In this document: one piece after another, positions 46,583-58,287 of the stretch
How the letters are laid out: every line of letters begins with the position of its first letter
Position numbering within the stretch: the first letter of the stretch is position 1
Assembly (NCBI GenBank): GCA_942486035.1
Contig: CALNXK010000016.1
Coordinates: 2,355,001-2,419,000 of the forward strand
DNA from: Porites lobata
Lineage: Eukaryota > Cnidaria > Anthozoa > Scleractinia > Poritidae
Length of the DNA stretch: 64,000 bases
Direction of reading: 5' to 3'
Position numbers and translations under genes: made by a program
The notes under the pieces: generated by a model
The model's database searches: none
Seen by the model: only the letters and a program-made list of their open reading frames with translations
What the model was told of the DNA's origin: nothing

Positions 46583-48490
46583 AATTAGCAATTAATGAAT
46601 GAGGTAGCCTGTGCCAGGCTCTGAGGCAGATAGTATAGTGCGGACGTGTTAAAACGAGCAAAGCGAAAATAAGACGCCCGCGACTTGGGAAAGGGGGCGG
46701 TGGCAGCAAGAAAAATGGGAGAGAGAGCCTGTTAGCATTTCTTTAACGACCCTCTTCTGCCCATTTTTGTCATGTCTGGATTCGGCTGTCAAAACTGTTA
46801 ACACTTCAGTTTAAGCTACAATGATTCTCAAGTTTCTCGTGTGAGCATTTCACGTGACGCGAACTCCTTGTGCGAATGTGTGGAAATTTATGTCTTCGAA
46901 TTCGTTATCCTGTGAAAGCATCCGGTTTTTTCGGCTCTAGTTTCTAGTTTCACCCGCCGAAGCGACGACCAGAAATACATCTGACTGCTGTTCGCAGGCT
47001 ACGAATTCGTCAACGGTTTCTGCGAATCTTGCACTCGATCATTCAAAGTGCTGCAGGTTTTATAGTAATAAAAGGGGGCGGTAAGTTTTTTCCTCTGTTG
47101 GGTAGGTTATGCTCTGGAAGGTTCTGCATTTTCACTGAGCAAAATTGCGTGATTTTAGTCGCTTGTTTCACACTGAGAGGTCATGGCACACATATCTATT
47201 TACTGTGGCTTTTGTTTCTGGTCAGCAGGATTTGCTCTCTGATGAAAGAGCATTTTCTTTGACCTCTTTTGAACGTAAAGCTCTTTATTGCGGCTTAATA
47301 AGGGTTTTAATTTTCTCCAAAGTGTCTTCTGGATCTGACTAAGTGATTTTCTTTAGTCTGTGAATGTTTTTCTGCAATGTTGTATCACGCTAGGCCAAGC
47401 TTGTTAGTTTTCTTTGCAGAATGTTAAATTATCACGGATAGTGATTTACAGATCCAGAATTATAAAATAATGAAGCTTAAGTGCAGCTTAAACTTAAGCT
47501 AGATCAACTTAAAGGAGAATTGTATTGTGACTCAGTAAACTCCAGCTTAGTGTTTCTCTTATTATAGTGTGAGTCTTTTGACTGGAGTGCGTAGTTTCAG
47601 CTCTCATGGTAATAGCTTTTTAAAGCTTAACAGTCTTTGGACTGTTTTGTTATTGCCACTTTGTGATCAGCCAGAACCCCGGACTACCGAAAACAATTTC
47701 GCACTTTCCTTCTCTCGCTTTCTTCTCGTCCTCCTCTCCCTCTTCACCGAAGCCAATAGCTCATGCGGCCGAAAGTCCAAGCTTTTTAAATTCAGTGTTC
47801 CACTTGGTCTCGTATTATAGATATCAGCGGCAAAACGACTATTATCATAGAGTTTTCTAAGGTTAGAGCAGCTTTGGCCAAGCGTGGGAATAGCTGAAAG
47901 AGTAAACTTTTGCCGAAACCGGTGGACATAATAGCGAAAACATCTTTACCACGAGCCAAGTCGCAGACACTCGTCTAGCCTGATCATGAGATCATGCCAA
48001 AAAAAATAATAACGCCTGATCTCAGGTTAACACTCGTCCAAAGCACGAGACAACGCAGATTCATCAAGATCTGCACACGCACAATTCGCATTGGCCATCT
48101 TGGTGATGACAAACTGATGACCACAATACTTAAGTGATGATGTTAACTGTCACAATTGACCAATCAGAGGGTATAATCAGGAGCTGATATACTGGAACAG
48201 GCCGTTAAAAAAATGCGTACAGGCTCCGCCGTTCTGTCTCTCCCCAGCCCCGTGCGTTTTTCGCATTTCTTTTTACTGAACGACTTTTCACCACTATCTC
48301 GGAGCCTGGAACAGGCTATGAATGAGGCTCACAGAGTAGGATATGAAGAATAATTAAGCAGATCGAGGAGAGGGTGTTTATCCACCGAAGCCGAAGGCCA
48401 AGGTGGATAACACCCTCCGAGATCTGCTTAATTCTTCATATCCTACGAAAGCCGAATTCATTAATTGTTTTATTATTCATTCAAAATAAT
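46583..48490. repeat. Palindromic element split by the 1.7-kb insertion
   Basis: With 46,605-48,318 and one copy of its target duplication taken out, the two sides form one palindrome of about 200 bp. The arms share AATTAATGAAT, GTAGGATATGAAGAAT and AATTAAGCAGATC, and the core is a hairpin at 48,337-48,447 (GGTGTTTATCCACC...GGTGGATAACACC). NLR-1 and the tandem partner lack it at the matching places near 12,196 and 43,505. Confidence 0.7.
46605..48318. mobile_element. Mutator-like non-autonomous element with 9-bp target duplication
   Basis: 1,714 bp. TGAATGAGG flanks both ends (46,596-46,604 and 48,319-48,327). The termini are inverted: TAGCCTGTGCCAGGCTC on the left, and TAGCCTGTTCCAGGCTC when the right end is reverse-complemented. 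A 9-bp duplication is typical of MuDR/Mutator-like elements. The inner open frames (for example 47,569-47,820) show no transposase motif. It sits in the NLR-2 intron inside an older palindromic element. Confidence 0.82.
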
Positions 48491-49904
48491 TCTTAGTTTA
48501 AAAACTTAACTAAAACATGCTTACCTGTATCGATGTTAAGTTCATCTTCGATAGTGTACCTCTAAGGTTTGTCCAGCTCCGCAAATATTATATTCTCCAA
48601 ATAGCAGATGTCACCAGGCAGTTTTGTTTCATTTGGATAATGTAAACATGTTTAATTGCAAAAGGTCTTATCAGATGTACAGCTGTAAGACAACACTAGT
48701 AAACCTCAGTAAAATACAAACAGACAATGTGCAGTACAAAATATTGGCAGTAAACCATATGAATCCCGTTAACACATACCTACAAAATTAGTGGAGACAC
48801 TGTGCCCTAAAGGGCCTTTCTGACATTTTACCGACTTCAAAAGGGGAAAATAAAGCTTTCCCCCTCCCATCCCCTCTATGCAGTGTTATAGTGCTATTTG
48901 AGCTACCTGTAGAAAATGCTAAACACCCCAACTTTGAATGGAGGGGGTGGAGGAGTGGGAGGGGTGTGAATTGTTTTGCTCTTAAGTTGCCCTTTTTGAG
49001 TACAATGTCTCTACAATTTTGTCGCCAATTGACATCTATGATTATCCCGGGCTAAAAAAAAGTCCCGTTCAGTAGTTCATGACAGGTAAATTTTCCTGCT
49101 GGACAACCAACTTTCAAAGCTCACTTTTTTGCCCAATGAGCAAAGGTCCAAGTAGACATCTTCTATCCAAATCATTGACTAAAGCCCCATTCACACAAAC
49201 TCTTGACATGGTTTAAAAACGGGTAACAGTACCAAAAAACTAGAACATAGCAGGCTTTTATAGATAATTCAGATGAAATTGAACATTTGTTGCAGCAATC
49301 AATAAAGTAGAGTACGCAGCTTCTACAGTGTACAAACAAAACAAATTTAAACCATGTTCAACTTATAAACAGCTTTAAAACAAGTTTAAGTCTTGGTGTA
49401 AATGGGTCAAGCAAAAGGTATAAGAACTGCTTGCCCAAAGAAGGAGGGGGGGGTAATAGGGGAATACAAATCTGCCGATCCATTAAGATTTATTAACCAA
49501 ATCCGCCCTTCCATTTTCACCCTGAATCTGAAATACGGGCAAAAATATTTGAATTACATGCAAAGTCCAAAATCGGGGCCCAAAAATAGATGAATCCACA
49601 ATCCGCTGCAATTGCAGGATCCGGAAATCCGTTAAAATCTTGCTTTGAATCCAAAATCCAGGCAAAATTATTTTTAAAATCCACCGATCTGTTTGCCTAT
49701 TCACCCCCCTACTAAAGGACAAGCTTGAATTCAAGTTTTTTTCAAGCCCTGTAAAATTATGTCCACGGCAACCAAACTTCAACATTCGAAGGCTTAACTT
49801 GAGTGGCCCCAGCTATTCCCCCATAGAACACTTTTTCAAGATCAAAAGAAACATCATTCAGCCAATCAAGATAAGTATTGCAATAATAAATATTTTAAGG
49901 CTAC

Positions 49905-49991
49905 CTTCAATGTCTTCAGTAGTGCCCTCCATACACTGAGAAAATTTACTGCATTTGGTTTCTGAATACCTCTGATGATTTGAAGAATCAT
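49905..49991 (-). CDS. NLR-2: candidate 29-residue linker exon
   Basis: 87 nt between a TATTTAAACAG acceptor and a GAAG/GTAGCC donor, phase 1 in and phase 1 out, stop-free in the frame set by the GT exon. It encodes a polar, Ser/Glu-rich linker (DSSNHQRYSETKCSKF...). It lies between the GT and OTU exons, where NLR-1 has the HEPN exon instead. No domain is recognised. Another frame is also open, so coding is inferred from splice sites and phase only. Confidence 0.45.
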
Positions 49992-50755
49992 CTGTTTAAA
50001 TAAAGGAGAAGATAACAATAAATTGGCTGCTTTTGGTAACTGGCAAATTAATATGTATGAAATAATCACACCAGTGAGCTGGGGATAAAGCATACAAAAG
50101 ATTAGCTGGGCCATGATTACCAAACTTATAAGTTTCTTTTAAGAATAGAAAATTGTCTGCCTGTCAGTGATACATAATCGCACTATTTCAGATATCTGGG
50201 AAATAAAGTTTCTTATCACATTTAGTTCTATGGTACATACATATAGTACTAGCCACCTTTTATTTTAATTTTTTTTTCATGATATTTAATTAGAACAAAA
50301 AATCTCAACGGTTGCTTCTTGGTTCTGTTTTGTTTGTTTGTTTTCACATCTTTTTAGAGTTGACATCCTATTATTTCCTCTGTAATAGGGAGCTCAAGGA
50401 AAGGTGTTTGTGATGGCAACCAGCCTTCCTTCTCATGTACTATACCATGATGCTACCAAATTTTATTGTTAGGTCTATTTTCTTATATTCACATTTTTCT
50501 AGAGACTATTGCCTGAACATTAGCGCAAAACCACTACCAAAGATTGCATAAAGTCCACTTCTGGTTATCATATGTAGCTCAAAAACACTGATGCTTAAGC
50601 TCTCTAATGTGAAAAGTATTTTCAAGCAAAAAAGAAAAATTAACAATGTTATTAATAAATAATGATATTGATTTTCAGTACTCGATATTGTGCAACTTAA
50701 TGTGCAATATAAATACATGATGAAATGCACATGTCAATCAAATTGAAGTTCATAC

Positions 50756-51931
50756 CGTGAACCCAACTGATCATCTTCTCAATAAGATCTTTTATCTGTC
50801 TGGCCCAGTTGTACTTTTTGTCAAAGGAATCACGCAACATTTTTGCTTCCTCCAGTCGACTTTTTCTGTCCTTGGCCCAAATTTTCTTAATAGCTGAGGT
50901 CCAATCTGTGGGTTTATCTGAGTTAACAACATTTTTTGAACCAAAAGGTACACTACACAAAGCTTCTCCAAAACCAGAGTTGCTGCTGACAAGCACAGGG
51001 AGACCAGCTGACAGGGCCTCAAGTCCTGTTAATCCAAAGCCTTCTGTTCTTGAAGGCATGATTACAAGATCGACCTCTTGAAACAAGTCCTTCAAACTCT
51101 CTCGCTCTTTAACAAATCCTCTTACTCTCAAGCGCCTTTCAGGAACACCACATTCAATCAACCGTTTTGCTATTTCTTCATGTTTTCCATATGGGGCTCC
51201 AACAAACACAAGACGAGTATCTTCTAATGCAGCAATCGCTTTCCCAGCTATGTCAAACCCTTTTAATTCAAAATCTTCTACATCACCCCGACCAAAAACC
51301 AAGACACTGCGTTGTTGCCTTTCACTAGGAGCCTGCTTTACAGCTGCAAACTCTTCAAATGTTCCAGGAGTGAAGTCAAGAACAGTGTCATCTTTTCTAC
51401 AGCTACGTAGATATGAGCGGAAAGCCTCACTCAACTTGGGTCCAACTCCTACAACATGATCTGCCAATTTACACAGTTCTACTTCAGTCTTGAACTTTTC
51501 TTCGCCCTTTGAGATTGGGTTGGAATAGTTTTTAAACATCCCAAGTTCTTCAGGGTCTGTGTGCACCACTTGAAGCCATTTGCACTTTTTAGATTTTTTT
51601 ATGATTTGTACTTGTTTACCAAGTTTAACACCATGACCCACAATAATATCAATTTGGAGATGATCTGGAGGGAAGCTAAGCCACTCCAATTGTTCATAGC
51701 CAAGTAGTGGTGTTGCCTCCACAATCTTCACGTTGTTTTGTAAGGCAACCTTCCTGTCCTCTTGACTGCATTGTGGTAAAAAGAAAGTGATTTCCACTTC
51801 AGGGCATTTGGCTAACTGAATGGCTAATTCTCTGTTTATGGTAGAAAGCCCGCCTTTGCTTGATCCCCATTCAGAAGCCAATAAGGTGACTTTCACTTTG
51901 TGAGAGCCGCACACTCGGTCATCACTCATGG
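50756..51931 (-). CDS. NLR-2: glycosyltransferase (GT4-like) exon with start codon
   Basis: The exon starts after AAACAG at 51,931 with the ATG at 51,929 and ends at CACG/GTATGA (phase 1), giving 391 residues. The fold is of the GT-B type: N-terminal KVTLLASEWGSSKGGLST, the linker-side VGVGPKLSEAF, SVLVFGRGD near 208-216, RVRGFVKERESLKDLF near 268-283, and MPSRTEGFGLTGLEALSAG with E296 and E304 as the E-x7-E sugar-nucleotide motif. No signal peptide or membrane segment is seen, so a cytosolic enzyme is likely. The donor and acceptor substrates are unknown. The frame runs on past the donor to 50,697, which I take as intron. I recall published coral NLRs that combine a group-1 glycosyltransferase domain with NACHT; this should be checked. 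Confidence 0.9.
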
Positions 51932-52119
51932 CTGTTTAAACTCTTTCTACAGAAGATGCCGTTACCAAATATCAAAGTTGCCAAACATCTACAAAATGAT
52001 AGATAACAACAGAGAACAATATATTATGGTAAACATTTTCAAAACTTCTATACTACCTAACTTCCAAAATTCCAGCTAGGCCAGGGTTCTTTTCACAACA
52101 CCAAATGGCTGCTGAATGG

Positions 52120-52405
52120 CAAATGACTCTGAAGTTTATAGTGATTATATAGTGTCACAGTTTGCATGCAGTCTCTTACATGTGCGCGTGCAGACTAGCA
52201 TGCTCTACAGGGATTGCTCGCTGAAATAAAAGCTTGTAGTGTTTCCTGCACTGAGTCTTCTTGGATATGACAATATGTCTATCCGAAACCACAATTGAGT
52301 GAATCAGGTTCTGTTTAAGGTCATTATATGCTGAGCAAACTTACCTGAAAATTGATTCACTCAGGTTCCTTACCCTAATCACTAAAGTTCAGAGTCATTC
52401 GAATG
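52120..52405. repeat. Inverted repeat upstream of the NLR-2 GT exon
   Basis: Arms GACTCTGAAGTTTATAGTGA and TCACTAAAGTTCAGAGTC enclose extra DNA (about 52,150-52,300) absent from the NLR-1 copy at 16,999-17,135. One arm edge carries CAG/GTAAGT on the minus strand (near 52,346), a possible alternative 5' exon border. Confidence 0.6.
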
Positions 52406-53536
52406 CCATTTGTTCCTGGCACCAAAATTCCTAACTTGATATTACCACAGGATTGTCAGAAAGTTTTGAAGTAGAAGGTTGAGTTGTCAAAGTAAGCAGC
52501 CAGTCCAGGGATATCTTATTTAAAAAACGCCATATGTAAAGAACTACCAAGCAAAGTAGCTGGCTGATACTAACCAAATAGGTGGCGATTTTCGCAGGCA
52601 GCCGGCTACTTTTGACAACCCTGTGTAATACTACCAAACTTCCACACTTTAACACTTCTTCCACACTTTTGTGACCCACACTCTGGCACTTACAAGTAAG
52701 AACATACATTATGCTAATAGATGTAATAATCATGAGTCAGTGCCCATGGTCACTTGGATTAAACTTTCCTTTTGGATGAAATTTATCAGAGGCCATATGA
52801 GACAGCTACATGTATGCGAGTGTCTTCCAAAAGAATCCACCCTCTGACTAAAGGATAATTAAAGAGAAACTAGTGGCAGTTTACATGCAAATTTCATGCT
52901 TTGTGAATACAAATAGATTCGTTCCAAGTATTAATTACATAAAAAACCTACTCATAGTCATGATCTCACATTTAGCACTTTTATCACAGACTTACGCATA
53001 CGCATAATTTGTTCAAAAACACCACACTTTCTATAAATGCCCATGGCAAGCAGCATTTCAAGCAGACTGTCTGCAGTATACTACTACTAATAAATAGACT
53101 TAATTAATGTGTCAAATGCCTAGCTTAGGTGTCCACTAATTGTGGACACCTAACTACCTAAAAACGAAAATCAAACAACTAAAATAAACAAACTCGGAAA
53201 GCCTACGACTGATCTAAGCGCTCTTTCTTGGAGACTCTCAATCTTCCGGTTATCAGATTTTCTACAAAAGTGCCATACAGTCTAACAATAAGTTATTTGT
53301 GGCAAAATCAAAGATTTGTAAATTCTAACCTTTGCTAATGTTGGTATTACATTTTTCAGTCTCATCATTACCCCTATTTTCCTAGATACTCTTTTAGATA
53401 GCTCCTTCAAGTGGCTAGTAAACTTCAGACGTTCATCAAAAGTGACACCCAACAGCTTCTTTCTACATATTTTGTAATGGAATTTGATTTTCATTCCTTC
53501 GTTTATGTACCTCATTTGTAAGGATTACAAACTTAC

Positions 53537-53690
53537 CAAGAGTTTTCGTTCGTTCATATCGTGAACTTGAGATTACAAAGGTAACACCAACGGATAAAAG
53601 ACGTAATTTTTTTCCTGTAGAACTATTAACAGGGAACAACACTACTTCTGTACTCGACACACCTCAGAAAACCGAATCAAAAACTAAAAG
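53537..53690 (-). other. NLR-2 noncoding first exon (5' UTR)
   Basis: Matches 21,836-21,989 and ends in CTCTTG/GTAAGT. A short upstream ATG frame occurs near 53,557 that would stop just after the splice, which could dampen translation. The gene body begins at the ATG in the GT exon at 51,929. Unlike NLR-1, the upstream DNA (53,700 onward) is still attached. Confidence 0.6.
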
Positions 53691-55408
53691 CGGAAGACGC
53701 TCTTCACAGTTCAGTAACCGACATATTTGGAAAACTATTACCCATACTGTACTGCGGGCAGTATCACGCGATCTCTGTTTGGTCACGCACTTGGGTACCC
53801 CAACATTCAATGCGGTCAAACGAGGCCAGAGCAACCTCGTCCCTAGGGCGCTTTTCCCTAGCTCCAAAGCCAGAGGAAAGCGTCCTTGGGACGAGGTTGG
53901 AGGCGCGAGTTGTCTGTAGCAACAAAAATATAAATATAAATGCCAAATAAAGCTAAAAGACAGCAAATCACGAATCTTAACGTTTTTGTAAATGATTCAC
54001 ACTTGAAAGGCCTGTAACCCTCCGTGAAGATCCACGTCCCTGATGTCATCAGTTGTAAGGTGGGCGGAGCTGGAAGAAAAAGTTCTACCAAACAGTCATT
54101 CAACAGGCCAGAGAAGAACGCAAACAAACTATAAAAAAACGTTACGTTAACCAGAATGAAACTCTTGCCCATGCATGGCCCATCCGTACTTCCTTAAAAT
54201 GTTTTTATTATGCCCCGGGTTTTCGTGGAAACCTTCTCCACCTCATCGAAATGAAGCTGAGTAATTTTCCCTCCTGCCCCTAACCGAACTTCGAAAGCTT
54301 TAATTAAGAATCAGGTGACAGAGGGAAACGTATTGCTAGTCTTTTAAGTTTTTTTCCTGTTTGAGACATATTTTGCTTTTTTTGGACAGCTTGTGGGTAG
54401 AAACAGCCTCAAGAGTTCCAGAGGCAATTGGGTTTTTACAAAAACTTCTATTGCATAAGGATACTCGATCCCGGCGGTTTTTCTGTCAGGACCATAAATG
54501 TATATTCCAATTTTCAACAAGAGATAGAAAGATGAATTAAATAGATCATCGATTTACAACTTATTGTCGAGTATGGATTGCGGTTTCAAAACGGCTTGAT
54601 ATAAACCTCGTTCCCAGGATTCTACTCCTACCCGAGTAGTGGATACAGTCAAAACATAACCAACCAAGAGATAACCAAGACTAAGATGTAACCAAAGAAA
54701 CTCCTACAAAGCACTCGTTTTTAAGCCTGAGCTAGCGAAGCGATACAGATTACATAATAACTCAACGAGTCAAATTACCGAACACAAGACTATTGGTGGA
54801 AACCTAAGGTTGTTTTGAAACATAAATTACTTCCAAAAACTACACCGGTGGATAAATGCTTCTTACAGGTTAATTATACAGCTTGAAGGCTAAATACAGT
54901 TATGACTTGACAAATAAGTTTACGCTCAATAGATATTAACAGGTTTTAAATGGTTGGAGATACTAAGACTAAAGAATCAAGGATTTCTGCATTGGCTTTA
55001 CACATTTTTATCAGCGAAAGCAAAATAACTTAATAACAATAAATCCTCTCTAAATCCTTCTCTTCTTCTCTTCTAAGTACGCGAGATCATGGTCAACTTC
55101 CTTCACATCAGCTGATTACAAGTTTAAAAGTTTCATCTTTTTAAAATCTTGTTATCGCCAGTCCCGTTTTCATGAGCAGGGCCAGCATTTTTGGTATTCT
55201 TTACCGGGGATACCCATCATCATTAGCAATGTGGGTACAGGGTACCCCTAAACAATGGGATGACGGTGGGTAGGACTATCATCTCCAGTTCCCCTCTCGG
55301 TTCTTTTGCTCCTTCCTATCCTGCTGAACCCGCTTCTTGTGTCCAATACTGACCACATGTTTCGGAGCTTGTTTAAGTCGTAAAAGTATGATTGCAAGAG
55401 GTACAAGT
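53691..55408. other. Upstream region of NLR-2, likely promoter side
   Basis: 53,700-53,830 matches 34,922-35,070. No TATA box or gene could be assigned with confidence. The rest is noncoding by eye. Confidence 0.45.
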
Positions 55409-55560
55409 CACTGGCGGATCCAGATCTTTAGATAAGGGGGGGAGGGGCGGTCATCCAGACCCTAAAATAAGGGGAGTTGGTCTCAAAAAAAAATTTGGGT
55501 CGCTTCGAGCCTCACTTTGGTCTAAAAATAAGGGGGGCCCCTCCCCTCGTTCCGCCACTA
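55409..55560. mobile_element. Short MITE of the GGATCCAG family
   Basis: Starts CACTGGCGGATCCAG and ends TCGTTCCGCCACTA; the inner 'gtcatccagaccct' and 'tttggtctaaaaataagg' blocks are shared with 42,582-42,748 and 45,661-45,822. A partial relative starts at about 55,807. Confidence 0.7.
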
Positions 55561-55872
55561 CAAGTGGTGTTGAGTATTAGACAGCCCTCGTCAAACCTCC
55601 ACTCGGCTGACTAAACTCGCAGACCACAGAAATCTGGAAAAATCAGTCTGGTCGGTTAAGGCAAGGTCCTTTAACGGTTGAGATAATCTTTTCATTGTTT
55701 TAAGCGCAAATATCATGGCAATTAGTTTTATTACAATAGCATACCTAAAAACGATCATACAGGAGTCTCAAAAACTGGTTTGCCTCTTTTTAGATACTGT
55801 ACAGTAGCGGATCCAGACCTTCAGATGACGTGGGGGGCGGTCATCCAGACCCTGACATAAACGGGGGGGGTG

Positions 55873-57290
55873 CACTTAACACTAGAACTGAATTCTGTTT
55901 TTTTACAACATTCATTTCTCTCCGATCATTTCCGCATTTGTTAAGACAACATAACAAGCACTTTGGGGAACTATCAGACCTCCAACCAAGGGCAAAAGAG
56001 GTTCGATTTGCAAATTTTCAGTTACAAATGTTCAAAAACTGACAAATTTCTCTTTGTTACTGATGATGGTAGTGCGCCAAACTCTCGAAGTGAGCTTGGG
56101 TATTAATGGCATTTATTCAAGAGATTACGGTCACGGTTAATTTTGTTGAATCACAATTGTAACGGGGTTTAACATGTAACGGACACTTGTAAAGGAAAAA
56201 CTAAACGTTTAAAAGTTTAACATGTACCTTGTAATACGTGATACCTTAAGTAAAGTAATATCTAGTAAATGAGGGATACTCTGAGCCCGAATCTCTCCCC
56301 AACCAGCTACCAGCTAGGGCATGTTCACTAATATTAGGTTATTGTGTTTCGATCCTTTATATAAGCACGTATTGTGATTCTATTCTTCCACTAAATTGAT
56401 TCGAACTTTAAGACGAACTAAGCCGCCGTGTTTTCATAGTCAAGTCCGCAAGCGAGCTGAACAGGTCGTGCTGTCCACTCTCTGATTTTAGATCACATTA
56501 TTGGGGTAAATTCTCACACTTAACGCTAGAAGTTCGGTTTATTTAACCAACTTTCATTTCTCTCCGAACATTTCCACGTTTGTTAAGGCTCCATAACAAG
56601 CACTCTGGGGGCCTATCACACCTCCAACCAAGGGCAAAAGAGTTCGATTTTCAAATTTTTAGTTACAGATGTTCAAAAACTGACAAATTTCTCTTTGTTA
56701 GTGATGATGGTGTTGCGACATACTCTCGTAGTAAGCTTGGGTATTAGTAACATTAATTCAAGAGATTACAGTCACGGTTAATTTTGTTGAATCACAATTG
56801 TAACGGGGTTTAACATGTAACGGAAACACTTGTGAAGCAAAAACTAAACGTTTAAAAGTTAAAAATGTACCTTGTAATACGTGAACCTTAAGTAAAGTAA
56901 TATCTAGTACATGAGGGATACTCTCAGGCCGAATCTCTCTCCAACCAGCTACCAGCTAGGGCATGCAAGTTCACTAATATTAGACTGTTGTGTTTCCTTT
57001 ATATAAGGAGTATTCATAGTCACCCAGCGTCGGGAGCGAGCTGCACAGGTCTTGCTGTCCACTCTTATTTTAGATCACATTATTTGGGCAAGTTCTCACA
57101 CTTAACACTAGAACTGAGTTCGGTGTATTTACAACATTCATTTCTCTCCGGCTATTTCCGCGTTTGTAAAGGCACCATAACAAGCACTCTGGGTGCCTGT
57201 TCACACCTCTGAACCAAGGGCAAAAGGGTTCGATTTTCAAATTTTCAGTTACCGATGTTTAAAAACTGACAAATTTCTCTTTTTTACTGC
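55873..57290. repeat. Tandem repeat, three copies of a ~0.6-kb unit
   Basis: Units start CACTTAACACTAGAA at 55,873, 56,517 and 57,099 (spacing 644 and 582 bp); the third is partial. Shared landmarks are ATTCATTTCTCTCCG, AACCAAGGGCAAAAG, AACTGACAAATTTCTC and TTGTAACGGGGTTTAACATG. No open frame is conserved across the units. Confidence 0.88.
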
Positions 57291-57992
57291 TACAAAATTT
57301 TACACAGGGATGCTCCAACCCGAGAGGCCAACCCGTTTCTCGTTTATATGCCATTCAGTTTTACGGTACCCCTTTCGAATACTTGCTACTGACGAATTGT
57401 ACACCTTTCATATACCTAGTTTAAAACACTACTTTCTTTTAGCTATTCTAAATGCACTGTCCGTTAAAAAAATATAAAAAATTCACTAAATCACCAAGTT
57501 TTCTTGACTTTTTCATAGCCATAAAATACATCTGTTAGCCCGGCTTTTATACAGACTGATAAGACTAATTTCCCTACCCTCCTTTTGTATACTTCAACTA
57601 GTGCAATCGCTAACCTGAAACCTGAATAAGGTATCCCTTTCGGTCGGAGCCTCCCTGTATTAAATAAATACCCCCCCTCCCCCGGTAGAGGCCATTATAA
57701 GGAGTATCCCCGGTACTCAGTTGACAACATAATAATGGATTCACAGACAACAACGGTACGGATGAAATCCCAAAATGTCTTGTAACTTCTCCCAAATTAG
57801 CCTGTTTCAGAAATTTATTATTTAAGGATATAATTCCCTGATATCGACTTGTGAAAAAAAAACTGAATTAGTTTTGGTTCACGCATTTAGGTACGAGTTA
57901 TATTATTATCCTTAAATGTTGAATGCAGCGGAATTCTGGTACTTTCAGATTGTCATCAGCTAGTCAACACGATGTGACGTTAATTATCGTAC

Positions 57993-58287
57993 AGTCAGTT
58001 ACTGTTCCATCTGTTTCTTACCGCGAAAGCCTGTACGGAGATCCGAGTAACTACAGAGGACGAAAGTACTGTAGTCATCGTCAGGAGCATGGAATGGTCT
58101 TCACGAGGTCCATCTATCCGTTTACTGCACTAATACTGATCATGCTGGTGCACCACTTCAAAACTGGACAAATAGAAACACCGTCATCTACCTCAATGGT
58201 TACAATTGGGATGTTGCCTTTGATGGAATGAATAGCGAGGGATTGACTCTGGGTGCGCTTTATTTACCCGGCTTTACCAAGTACCAG
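57993..58287 (+). CDS. Acylase (penicillin V acylase / choloylglycine hydrolase-like), nucleophile exon, apparent frameshift
   Basis: The exon starts after a TATCGTACAG acceptor and encodes a hydrophobic stretch (LLFHLFLTAKA) followed by CTEIRVTTED. The Cys codon is at 58,032-58,034, placed as the N-terminal nucleophile expected after signal-peptide removal in this Ntn-hydrolase family. RSMEW follows with the conserved Arg. A stop at 58,131 ends that frame. One register over, NWTNRNTVIYLNGYNWD and DGMNSEGLTLGALYLPGF continue to CAG/GTACAT at 58,287, phase 0. So a net +1 shift lies between about 58,100 and 58,130: a mutation or an assembly error. The upstream exon with the start codon was not identified. 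Joins 59,533. Confidence 0.75.

Larger units (their letters stand above)
41083..46590. repeat. Tandem duplication of the OTU module with its introns
   Basis: About 41,083-43,971 and 43,972-46,590 are two direct copies of about 2.9 and 2.6 kb. Each holds both OTU exons and the intron pieces around them, including the G-run near 41,170 / 44,070. NLR-1 has one copy. The duplicated block begins and ends in introns of the same phase, so the extra module stays in frame. Confidence 0.88.

Noticed and set aside
47029..47860. Short plus-strand frames inside the Mutator-like element
   Set aside because: No transposase motif, no conserved partner; taken as chance frames.
50506..50730. Frame just downstream of the NLR-2 GT exon
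   Set aside because: Lies in the intron past a good donor and has no counterpart after the NLR-1 exon.
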